From the NCBI GenBank assembly GCA_001179505.1, contig CDMY01000483.1:25029-68098 (forward strand): DNA of 43,070 nt, in the 5' to 3' direction. Each line of letters opens with the position of its first letter. Position 1 is the first letter of the stretch. This DNA comes from Vitrella brassicaformis. Lineage: Eukaryota > Sar > Vitrellaceae. Below the pieces are notes generated by a model. It was given only the letters and a program-made list of their open reading frames with translations. It was not told the origin of the DNA and searched no databases. Below, one piece after another: positions 33,708 through 43,070 of this stretch. The position numbers and the translations under genes are program-made.

Positions 33708-35760
33708 ATGTTTGCGAAGAAGCGCAAGGCGGAGGAGCCGCCCGAGTCGCCTGCGGACGACAGCGATGAGTTTGAGCCGCTCCCGTTCATCGGGAGGGCA
33801 TCAGTCGACGCGCTGTTGAAGGAGGCCGACGAGGCACTCGCCGCCATCGAGCAGTCAGCCAAACAGATGCGCAAGAAGCTGCGGCAGCAAGCCAAGACGA
33901 TCAAGGACCTGATCACGAGCAGCGGAGGACAGCCGAGTGTGACGGGCCCGTTGAGTGAGGAGATTGAGGTCAATGTGGGCGGGACGGTGCTGTGTGTGCC
34001 TCGCAAGCCGCTGCTGCTGCCCGGCGTGAGTGAGAGCATCATCGCCTACCTGCTGCTGTACCACCTGGATGGGCTGCCCAAGGACACAGAGGGCCGCCCA
34101 TTCCTGGATGCCGACCCAATCTACTTTGACTGGTGAGCCAAGCAACACGCACACAGACAGGGAGGGCTTGCAAACTCACAAACAATGCTGCCTGGCGTAT
34201 CTGTTGACGTCAGGCTGTTTGACGAGATCGCCGGTGTCGGTGCTGCTGATGCGGAGGCCGAGAGCCACGAGATCAAGCTGACGGGTGACCACAGCACCGA
34301 CGTGTCGTCCCTCTTTTGGCACGAGCTCCTCTTCAACACCAAGACCGGCCTGGACATCGACATGCCCATAGACGCAGCGCCGCAAGACGACGATGACGAA
34401 ATGCAACTGGACGACCAACAGCAGCAGTCCAGCCAGCAGCAGAGGGAGGCGGCAGGAGAGCAAGATGAGGATGAGGCTGCCGACCACATGGCGGGACTCG
34501 ACACCGGCATCGCACGGACGGAGGCGTCACTGCGGTGCCTCGATGCGTCAGTGGGGCGGCTGGGCGAGGTGCAGCGGGGCCTGCTCAACTTCCACAAGCT
34601 TGTCAAGCCGCTGCTAGCGATGGGGGCGACTGACGAGGGAGGGGAGGGCGATCAGATAAGGAGCGTGCGCGTCCTGGGCAAGACCATATCGACCACCGAG
34701 GCCACACTGGCGCGTGTCGGCCGCGACAAACGGCTCTACACGACGTTCCACAGGTGGGTCACACAACACCAAACAGATGGGCGGGAGAGGCACAATCCTC
34801 ATGCCTGTGTCCTTCTGTTGTGTCTGCAGCGATTCGAGTGTGTCGTGCATCCGCCCCAACCATCTCATGAAGGTCATCGACTTCTCCCGCAGACAGCGCA
34901 TCGCACCGCCCGGCACTTTGGTGAGCCCGCCTACATCGAGCGACGACAGGCAGATGCAGGCCGACACTGAGATGTATGGGCTGAAGTACGAGCCCTTCTT
35001 CAGCGGCGTGGCTGGGGGCGACTTGGTCATCGAGACGGACGACGAGATGGCGGAGCTGCTCAACATGACGGGCAAGACCTCACCAATGCCGTTACTCGTA
35101 TACAATTCAGCGAGCCACACACACACAGACAGCAGCGAGGGGGCCCTGAAAGATCTGCCTTCGGGTGTGTCTGTTCTGTGTGTGTTGTGTGTCGTCCCTC
35201 AGGGGTAGTCGCGACATGTATGCCTTCCCCAAGATGCTCGAGTGCGTGGCCGGCAAGAGCGGCCTCCTCTTCGCCCTCCAAGACGGCCATACACACCGAT
35301 TCGGCTGCTTCATCGATGGCCCCATACAGACCAACGGCCCCTACGACGTGCCCGTCTTCTTCTTTTCGCTGTCGGGTGCGTACGAGACGCCGACCAAGAT
35401 CGAGATACCGGAGAGGGACCAGTGGGTGGAGGTGGCCGGCACACATGGGGTGGTGGAGGACTACGATGGCGAGTCGCGTGCCGATATGTGCATCGGCTAT
35501 GGTCGGCTTTGGCTTGGCTTTGCTCGGCGGCCTGGTCCGGCGGCCGACCTCAGCCGCTGCCATCAGTGGATCGGCAGGGATGAGCTGTCGGAGGGATACG
35601 CGGGGGAGAGGTATGACGGCGATGGCACGTTGGCGCAGTCCGGGGACTTCGCGTGCGATGAGATGGAAATCTGGCAGGTGAGTGCACACCCACTCATCTG
35701 TGTGGATGTGTCGATCCGCGTGTCTGTGGCTGGCTGGATGTGCAGATTTCCATCGGCTGA
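33708..35760 (+). CDS. BTB(T1/KCTD-like)-TLDc protein, paralogue D, donor site lost before the TLDc half
   Basis: Exons 33708-34132, 34214-34753, 34830-35105, 35203-35677 and 35746-35760. N-terminus MFAKKRKAEEPPE, then coiled coil, then a T1 BTB nearly identical to that of B (VNVGGTVLCVPRKPLL, LDGLPKDTEGRPFLDADP). A Gln/Asp-rich linker, MKVIDFSRRQRI and EMYGLKYEPF follow. The TLDc exon reads GSRDMYAFPKML, THRFGCFIDG, FSLSGAYETPTKIEI, FACDEMEIWQ; the last exon encodes ISIG. After TATACAA (35105) paralogues A, B and C have GTGAG, but here the sequence is TTCAGC, so no donor exists; reading on gives 34 extra residues and TAG at 35206-35208, a 447-residue BTB-only protein. With normal splicing the product would have 576 residues. 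Start at the Met at 33708. Confidence 0.75.
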
Positions 35761-36356
35761 TGTTGTCTAACGTCGACGACACCATGCGAGCGGGCAGCAG
35801 GTATGTTGCAAAACAGCGAGGCGCTTGATAATGAAAACGATGCGTTTCGCTCTTGTCTCTGTCTGTGTTGCTGTGGTGCAGGTGGTGGATGTGTTGACGG
35901 ATTGCAGAGAGCAGAGGCTGAACCGCTCTCTCACAGATGCCATATGCCATTTTTCGACGGACTGACGGTACCTGTCTGCATGTCTATGTGCGTGAGATGT
36001 GGGCATTCGATCATTCATCTCATGACGAGAGTGTCTGCATCGACCCATGATGAATGTGCAGCCATCCAACCAGCCAGCCATCAATCATCCACACGAATCA
36101 GTCAGAAGTTATCCCGAAAGGCCTCTGCCTCCGACTTGTGCCTGTCGGCGTCGTGAGTCGCCGATGGCCCACAATCTGTGGCCGCAGCGTGCTGCTCTGT
36201 TGTTCTGAGCACCTGTCTGCAGCTGCGTGGGCTTAACCTTGTCTTTCCGCCGCTTTATGGAGGCAGCTTATTGAATGGGAGACGCACTGAAGCGCGCGGA
36301 AAAGAGCCCCCAGGAGAGCTTCGGGCCGGCGCCATTTTCGCTCTCTTCTCGCCGCA
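35761..36356. other. Intergenic, no gene seen
   Basis: Between paralogue D and the signal-peptide gene. Some splice-like sites occur but no phase-consistent exon. Confidence 0.45.
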
Positions 36357-38234
36357 ATGGGCCGTCTGGGAGTCCCTTCTCTCGCCCTGTCTGCTCTCGT
36401 CATCGTCAGCTGCAAGGCAGTGACCATCGAAGAGACGTGAGACGCTCACAGAAGACCCCAGTGTCACTGCAAAGCTCATGTCATGATTGTAGCGCATGTG
36501 TGTATGTGCAATGCCATGTACGCATGCAGCTCGGGCGCCTCGTCGGGTTTCTTCAATGTCACTGCTGACGAGCCGGTCTGCTGCCTGCACAGCAAAAAGA
36601 TGACGGTGGGTATGGCCATGCATGCATGCAATGATGGAGGCAGAGGACAGAGCGAGGCACCATTGGCGAGGCATTTGTGTACGGCTGTCTCCTCCTTCCT
36701 CTGCAGCTCCAGGAGCTCTACGACGACGCCTATCAAACCGCAGCCGTGTACGCACATATCTCACATGAATCACTGACAAACGTGACAAACCGCATGTGCT
36801 CATTCTTTCGCAGTTTGGTTCAGGACGACCGGAAGACCGGCCGTATCACTGCCTTCGGGAGCCGAGCGATGGTCTTCGCATCTGCAGTGAGCAGGACACG
36901 TGTGAGAACATAGACACACGAGGGCACGCGTGTTTGTGTGTTTAGAAAGCCGCGGTGGCTGCGGCGCTGCTGAACACGGCTGAGGCGTACGAGGATGTTG
37001 CTGAGGTGACGACACGTTTTGTATGTCTCTGCCGCGTGATGCGGTCGTATCTTTGGTCTGTGTCCCTCCAGTTGTGTGAGCTTGTGGATGACCTCTACGC
37101 CAGAGGATGGTTTGTCACCCAATTCAACGGCCTCAATCCCTTTTACCCGCAGGCGTAGAGAAGGGGTGGCATACACTGATTCTCGTCCGTCGACTCATGT
37201 GTATGTCAGGTTCAGCCAATACTATAAGGGCCATGTTCATTGGGGTGACACGACTCACTACCTTCGCGCATATGCGAGGTGGGCAGCTGAGACGGCCAAC
37301 AAAGCCAAGGGAGTGGTGCTCAGCAAGAAAGGCAAAGACACCAGCAAGGCCAAGAACGCGATCGAGAAAGCGCAGGCCAAGGCTCTGGAGGCTGCCGTCA
37401 ACCTCTTCAATCGGGTTTGTCACTTCATTGTCCTTTCCGGGCGTTGCGTATGGATAAAAGGGTGTGTCTCTTGAGTGTCTCTGTGCGTGTGTGTGTTTAG
37501 GCCGTGAAAGTCCGCAATTTGCAGGATAATCTTGTGGAGAAGATCGGAGACTTGGCATTTTCCATTGATGGAGGCATATACAAGGTAAGACTAGATCCAC
37601 AGCGCCGAACCGGATGTCTCTCTCTCCCCCTTCCTACGATTTACTGGCTCCTCACATGTATTCTGTCGCCAGTGGAGCGAGGAATACGCTCATCTGCTGC
37701 ACCCCAAACGAGTCTTCGTGCCCAAAGACAAGCTCCCTGAGCCGGACAAACCCATCCTGGAAATCAAAGCAAAGGACTACTTGCAAACCACCAAAGTCGA
37801 GGATTTCATCCAAACCAACGCACCCAAGGCGGCCACTACGGTGACAGGCCCTCATCGCATGACTGCAGAGGCACTTTGCTTGTCACATCTACCGGCCGGC
37901 CACTTTCTGCTGAAGGCCTATGAAGGGGCATGCGAGGCGTTCAACATCCTGGACGAGCCAAGCCATGTAAGAGGACGTACCGACTCAATATTGCGTTCGC
38001 TCTTTGCCTCCCATGTTTTTCATTTGCGCACGTGTGTGTCGGCAGGATGATGTGGCTGCTCTGCGAAAGTTGCCCTACCGCGTGCCCGAGGACATGTCTC
38101 CAAGCACCAACTTTATCTGCCGCGAGAAGGACGTCGAGAAGGGGAGCAAGAAGGGCCGCGGCGGGGCTGCCTGCAACCTTCTCGGGGCCTGTTTGATGTG
38201 TACGGGAGCTGTTCTTCAACTGTTTTTTCATTAG
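36357..38234 (+). CDS. Predicted secreted or GPI-like anchored protein of unknown family, 394 residues
   Basis: Ten exons close in phase: 36357-36436, 36530-36605, 36707-36747, 36814-36886, 36946-37005, 37072-37154, 37210-37414, 37501-37584, 37673-37966 and 38046-38234 (stop TAG). The N-terminus MGRLGVPSLALSALVIVSC is a typical signal peptide. The middle is largely helical and Ala/Lys-rich (AETANKAKGVVLSKKGKD, then repeated KA and EKA words). A Trp/Tyr-rich exon (FSQYYKGHVHWGDTTHY) stands out. The tail has a basic-Gly stretch (KGSKKGRGG) followed by a short hydrophobic end (LLGACLMCTGAVLQLFF), which would suit a membrane anchor or GPI signal. Six cysteines lie outside the signal. I do not recognise the family. 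Start context GCAATGG is good. Confidence 0.75.
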
Positions 38235-39010
38235 CGCACCCTGGCCATCCGTTGAGGAGGGAATTCATGGGAGTGGTTTGTTCTTCCTTACTTTCTGTCT
38301 GCCTGCCTGCCTGCCTGCCTGCCTGACGGGCTGTGAGTGTAGGAGTTGGCGGTGTTGCCTGCCTGCACTCCAACCACTCCCGCATGTCCTCCTGACTCAC
38401 TCACTCACTCACTCACCATCTTGCTGGCTGTCTGACGGGAGCAGGAGAGACACGAGACACTCTTTCTTTTGCGATGCGAAGACTCTTTACTTTTGTCGTG
38501 CGATGGACCACCAATGGGCTCATGAACGAGCACATGTGTGTATTGCTCCCCCTGTGGCCGAACGTGAAAGTGCCTCTTCTTTCGACGAGAGACACGAACG
38601 TCCATCACAGGTTGTCCAACGGCGCATGGCAGAGGCCAGCTGGTTGTGTCGTCCATCGACTCACTGATTCGTCGGCGGTGTGGTGTGTCTGACGTGCGTG
38701 CAATGGTTAATCTGTACACACACACAGATGAAGTGTCCACCGACATATGTCCATCCATCCATCCATAAACTCATTGACGCACCAGCTACAGCCCCCCTCT
38801 CACCCTCATCCGGTCCAACTGGGGCACACCCATCCATCGGTAATACACACACTACACACATGCCCTCCTCCCCAACTCACTGGCCCGTGTTAGCCACACG
38901 CACGTCACGTCAGCTCGCCTAGCCCACCTGCACGCTGCACACAACACAATATACACACCCAACAGAGAGGGATGGATGAGGGAGTACACTCATCCCACCC
39001 ACCTTCATTG
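38235..39010. other. Gene-free stretch with tetranucleotide repeats
   Basis: CCTG repeats near 38300-38325, CACT near 38397-38417 and CCAT near 38751-38766. Convergent 3' ends of the two flanking genes; no exon seen. Confidence 0.55.
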
Positions 39011-40412
39011 CTAAGTTGTCTCTTTCTGGTAGATGAGCATGTCTGCGATGGTGTTGGTCAGCAGGCCGCGCACCAAAGGGGCGGTAGTGGGCCGACGGTC
39101 CTTCAAGGCATCCGATTCATCACCCACTGGCGGCTCAGTGGTGAAAACACGAACACCCACTGCATTCAGCGAAAGAGCACGCGTCGAAAGGATGGCTCAG
39201 TTGTCAGCAGCAGATCTGCTATTCCTTCCTCACCTGTGTTCATGTCGGCACGCCTGCCGAGAACGACGTATGCGACGAAAGGCATGTCGAACGACGTCAG
39301 CAGCAGATGCCGACACTCTGCAGGGGGATCTTCATCGTCGAACCTGCTCGCCATGACGGCTGTGCATCCGGAGGGTGGCTGGTGGGGCGACAGGTTCAGC
39401 AGGCCGTCCAGCACACCGCCGTGATCATACCTGAAGAAACACACACAGAACAGAAGAAAAATACCCCCACGGATGGATGTGTATGTGTGGTGTGATGTGT
39501 AACGGTCCACCGCAACTACAGGAGTTTTGCCCCGATTCGCCAGTGAAGGGTGCCACATGATGATGTCCATGATGAACTCCGACGCGGATGCATGAGTGAG
39601 CACATCAGCATCGGCCGTCCAGCTGACCCCCTGCAGGTCGATTGAGGATCTGACGGGCGGGTTGTCGTTGATGATGTGAGGGTGGTATGGGTGGGTGGGG
39701 GGGAGGGGAGGGTTGATGGTCAGCTCGAAGCCCGGCTCGTCACGGAGGGCACGCACACCGCCGCCCGGCTGGTCGAACAGCTCAAAACGGCCGTAGTTGC
39801 CGCCGAAGTCGACGTGCCGACCGATCATCTTCCACAGCGCCAAAACACGCGGCTCAGCCAAATACGCCTGCAGCAACAGACACACAACACAGCTATTGAG
39901 CCATCCATCTCTCCTCGCCTTTCCCCTCCGTCCCGCCCACCTGTTTGGTGGTGTGCCTCTGGATGTCCTCCAAACTCATCGTCACCGGCAGAGTGCAGAA
40001 GCCGCGTTGCTCCGCCAACTTCAGCGCGTTGACCACCTCGGTCCACTGCTGCGTGTCCACCAGCCAGATGGCCTTCACCAGCAGGTGGCCGTCCAGCTGA
40101 GCGTCGAAAGCGATGATGGCGTGGAGTCCCTTGGCCACGAGGCAGCGATTGAGTCGGGTGCGGAGGACATATGGCGAGAAGTCGACTTCCCAGAGGAAAT
40201 GCGCTGTGGCCCTGAGGCTGCCGACCTCAAACCGGCTGCACACACAGACATCACACACAGACCCAAGTGTGCTCATCGTCGCATTCCTTGCTCGTGCAGT
40301 GCTTGTGCTTCGCATACGTGTGGAGGGCGTCCCTGTCGGCTTTGTGGAGGAAATCGAGCGACTCGTCATTGATGGTGGCGCCAGATCTGTCCGCAGTGTG
40401 GTTATTGCCCAT
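39011..40412 (-). CDS. Unknown-family protein, minus copy of a head-to-head paralogue pair, 390 residues
   Basis: Minus-strand exons 40412-40318, 40235-39941, 39867-39234 and 39159-39011 (stop TAG), all phases closing. The start is MGNNHTADRSG, matching MGNDVTVPSSR of the plus copy. Conserved stretches: VLRTRLNRCL, IIAFDAQLDGHLLVKAIWLV, DTQQWTEVVNALKLAE, YLAEPRVLALWKMIGRHVDF, NYGRFELFDQPGGGVRALRD, HPHIINDNPP, SEFIMDIIMW, DGLLNLSPHQPP, HLLLTSFDMPFVAYVVLGRR. The plus copy has an intron after GTGGACCG; here the same place lacks GT, and the 72 bases 39502-39431 stay open and in frame, adding 24 residues. No known domain recognised; the protein looks globular, with no signal peptide or membrane segment, so perhaps a cytoplasmic or nuclear lineage-specific protein. 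Confidence 0.75.
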
Positions 40413-40555
40413 CTTCCGCCGACTCGCTCGTGGATGAAATCAGTTACTCGGCTGTCCCATGGGGAGGGGCGGCCCGTTTCTTTCCCTTTTTTTCCTTCTG
40501 TCACGATCGCACTTTGAGCTCGCCAAGATTTTGAGGCGGTGAGGACAGTGAGGCG
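40413..40555. promoter_or_regulatory. 143-base divergent promoter of the paralogue pair
   Basis: All the DNA between the two start codons. It has an A-rich run on the minus strand (near 40480-40500) and no TATA element. Confidence 0.45.
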
Positions 40556-42317
40556 ATGGGGAATGATGTGACGGTGCCCAGCAGCCGGCAGCCCATCCCG
40601 CCGGCAAGAGGCAACGAGTCGATAGATTTCATCCATCGCGAGGAGCGAGATGCCATCCACGAACACAGGGAGGTCGGCATCCTCAGATGCACAGCGACAT
40701 TCCTCAGGCAGATAGACTTCTCGGCCGCCGTCCTCCGCACTCGGCTGGGGCGCTCCCTCGCGGCGAAACAGCTCGGCGGCATTATCGCATTTGACACCCA
40801 GCTGGAGAGTCCTCTGCTGCTGAAGGCCATCTGGCTGGTGGATACGCAGCAGTGGACCGAGGTGGTCAACGCGCTGAAGTTGGCGGCGCAGCTCGGCCGC
40901 TGCACTCTACCGCTCACCATGAGTGCACAGCAGCTCCAGAGGCACACCACCAAACAGGTGGGCGGGACGGACGGCAGAGGCCAGGAGGGATGGCTCGATA
41001 GCTGTGTTGTGTGTCTGTTGTTGTAGGCGTATTTGGCTGAGCCGCGTGTTTTGGCGCTGTGGAAGATGATCGGTCGGCACGTCGACCTCGGCGGCAACTA
41101 CGGCCGTTTTGAGCTGTTCGACCAGCCGGGCGGCGGTGTGCGCGCCCTGCGCGACGAGCCGGGCTTCGAGCTGACCATAACCCCCCCCCTCCCCCCCGCC
41201 CACCCATAGCACCCTCACATCATCAACGACAACCCCCCCGTCATGTCGCGAATCGCGCCGCAGGGGGTCAGCTGGACGGCCGGTAGTGAGGTGACTACTC
41301 ATGCATCAATGTCGGAGTTCATCATGGACGTCATCATGTGGACCCCAGTGGCGAATCGGGGTCAAACTCCTTGGGCTGGGGTGGACCGGTGTGCATGACA
41401 CCATACACACCCAGACACACAGATCCATGCGAACAGGTATCTGCTCTTTGTGTGGTTCTTTAGGCATGCTCATGGCGGTATGCTGGACGGCCTCCTAAAC
41501 CACTCGCCCCACCAGCCGCCCAACGGATGCACCGCCGTCGTGGCGGGCAGGGTGGACGATCACGATCCCCCTCTCGAGTGTCGGATTCTGCTGCTGACGT
41601 CGTTCGACATGCAATTCGTCGCCTATGTCGCTCTCGGCCGCCGTGTCGACACGAACATAGGTGAGGAAGAAGCAGGTCCTCTGTGCTGATTGAGCCACTC
41701 TTTCGGCATGTGCTGTGTCGCTGCATGCAGTGGTTCTGCGTGTTTTCACCACGGAGCCGCCAGTAGGTGGTGCGTCGGATGCCTTCAAGGACCGCCGGCC
41801 GACTACCGCCCCTCTGGTGCGCGGCATGCTGAGCAACAGCATCGCAGACATGGCGCTCAGCAAACAGGAAGAGGAGGCAGACGATGAGGGTCGGTGAGCA
41901 CGTCGGTGAGCAGCCGGCCATCGCGTCTCTGTGTGTCGGGTGAATCGAGATGTGTGTGTGTGTGTGTGTGTTGTGCAGAGGACGGCGCGGACGGTGATGG
42001 TGACGATGACGGTGTTAGCGATGAGGGTGAGAGGTGGGGATACGTGTGGGGATGTGTGTGTATGTCGTTGGGCTCATTCGTATGTCTGCGTGATGTGTGT
42101 GTATCTGTACAGATCTGGATGGCAATGGCGATGTCGATCGCGACGATGACCAACAGCAGGAGAAGGAGGAGGAAGACGGTGAGATGGGCGGAGGAAAAGA
42201 GCCAGATCAGCATGACACTCACGCAATCACTGTGTGTCTTATGGATGGATGGACATGAATGCGTCAGATGAGGGTGTGGAGGAGAGGGAGGCTAAGAGAA
42301 GGAGGACCGCAGGATGA
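40556..42317 (+). pseudogene. Unknown-family protein, plus copy of the pair, with in-frame TAG and an acidic tail
   Basis: Exons 40556-40957, 41027-41388, 41464-41660, 41731-41889, 41979-42026, 42113-42178 and 42268-42317 close in phase. The first four match the minus copy residue by residue (for example DTQQWTEVVNALKLAA, NYGRFELFDQPGGGVRALRD, SEFIMDVIMW, TAPLVRGMLSNSIADM). At 41207-41209 the frame reads TAG where the minus copy has TAC for Tyr, in a C-rich stretch, so translation as read stops after 194 codons. Beyond the shared end, three extra exons add an acidic Asp/Gly/Glu-rich tail and a basic end (AKRRRTAG) that the minus copy lacks. Full length without the stop would be 427 residues. 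The tail suggests a nucleic-acid or chromatin-associated role, which is a guess. Confidence 0.7.
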
Positions 42318-43070
42318 TCGAGGGGACACACGCGCCGTCGGGGTGTCGTGTGGGAGGTGCACTGATTGAGGATGGACAGGAGGAGAAGAGCAGTCGTATG
42401 GACAGACAGCCAGCAGCCCCCTGTGACGCATCCATGCAGTTTTGACACACATCGTACGATGGCATTGATGTGTCCACGTGTGTGACGAACCTTTTTTGTG
42501 TGTGCATACGGTTTGATTGGTGCATGGTGGAACGGCTTTCCGTTTTGGTTTCTGTGTCCACATCAGATCGGTGTGAATGACTGGACGGGTTCAGACAGCC
42601 ATTGACCTGATCCATGGGTGGACAGCATACATCAATCACGTGTGTGCGTATATTGCCTGTCGGCAATGAACTCTCCGTCTGTCCCGACTAAACCACTCAC
42701 ACTCACCCACGGCCATCGTTTCTTCTGCAGAGGTCACCGACATACTCACCCGACCGATATCGATCGCATCGACAGAGAGCGGTCATATACAAATGCGTAT
42801 ATATATGTGTGTGTGCAGACAGACAGACATCGGTATACATATGGGCACTCATATGGATCGACCGATCGATCGACACAAAACAGAACCACACCAGCGCAAC
42901 GATGACCTGTCTGACCATGGCCATGGCTCCTCCCCTCAACCAAGCCACCAAAACACTCTTAGATGCAGTCGTGTCTGTCTTGTCTGAGCATGTGCCTCCG
43001 TCGTGAGACGCACGTCGATGCTCATCGTGCTGGGCGGCTGTTCGTGTATCTGTCGCAGAGGCGTGACCTC
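42318..43070. other. Right-end stretch without recognised gene
   Basis: Short palindromic words (GATCGACCGATCGATCGA near 42856) and TATATG runs. No exon with consistent splice sites; a gene may begin beyond the edge. Confidence 0.45.

Noticed and set aside
40261-40317. A 19-base intron as the first intron of the minus paralogue.
   Set aside because: A normal donor at 40317 gives an 82-base intron in phase and matches the plus copy better.
22175-41209. UAA and UAG in place of Tyr codons (22175, 41207), suggesting a code in which UAR means Tyr.
   Set aside because: SDA1 ends in TAA, and the signal-peptide gene and the minus paralogue end in TAG at sensible places. One-base changes from TAC give TAA or TAG anyway, and the window has other small lesions.
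1-43070. Bacterial features, CRISPR arrays, tRNA or rRNA genes, insertion sequences.
   Set aside because: None could be supported; repeats are simple-sequence tracts without spacer structure and no tRNA-like arm pattern was found by eye.

Overview
This window looks like nuclear DNA of a GC-rich, very intron-dense protist. The genes have up to 24 exons. Introns are mostly 50-150 bases, GT-AG, and many are packed with CA, TG and GTCT microsatellites. There are eukaryote-only genes (SDA1, phospholipid scramblase, TLDc and WW proteins) and no bacterial features. The style would fit an alveolate such as a chromerid alga, but that is inference; no marker gene in the window proves it. I assembled exon models by hand and required GT-AG (rarely GC-AG) borders and a continuous reading phase. 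In the well-supported genes every junction closes in frame.

Layout: (1) 1-1577, 3' part of a chimeric plus-strand gene joining a coiled-coil fragment to two WW domains. (2) 3235-6479, a broken secreted subtilisin-like protease with PAN/Apple-like cysteines. (3) 7721-11904 minus, an intact large coiled-coil gene, the source of the inverted partial copy in (1). (4) 12673-14659, poorly coding DNA with a 40-base tandem repeat. (5) A divergent pair: a 162-residue six-exon gene (14660-15567 minus) and a phospholipid scramblase (15691-17496 plus). (6) A second divergent pair: a 19-exon M20 metallo-amidohydrolase (17825-20663 minus) and the first BTB-TLDc gene. (7) A cluster of four BTB(T1/KCTD-like)-TLDc genes, A (20767-22897 +), B (24291-26117 +), C (31589-33619 -) and D (33708-35760 +), with the ribosome-biogenesis gene SDA1 (26882-30963) between B and C. 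(8) 36357-38234, a signal-peptide protein of unknown family. (9) A head-to-head pair of paralogues of unknown family (39011-40412 minus, 40556-42317 plus).

The most notable content is the BTB-TLDc cluster. Only B reads through intact. A and D are each interrupted by a different lesion at the same exon border, exactly between the BTB half and the TLDc half, and C has a frame loss plus an AT-repeat insertion. Other points of interest are a 106-base nested hairpin behind SDA1, introns with CA-rich 5' and TG-rich 3' halves that could fold back on themselves, a series of very short divergent promoters, and a 40-51-base tandem repeat shared by the broken protease and the 14-kb region. Many lesions are single-base changes, so sequencing or assembly error must be excluded before calling these genes dead.
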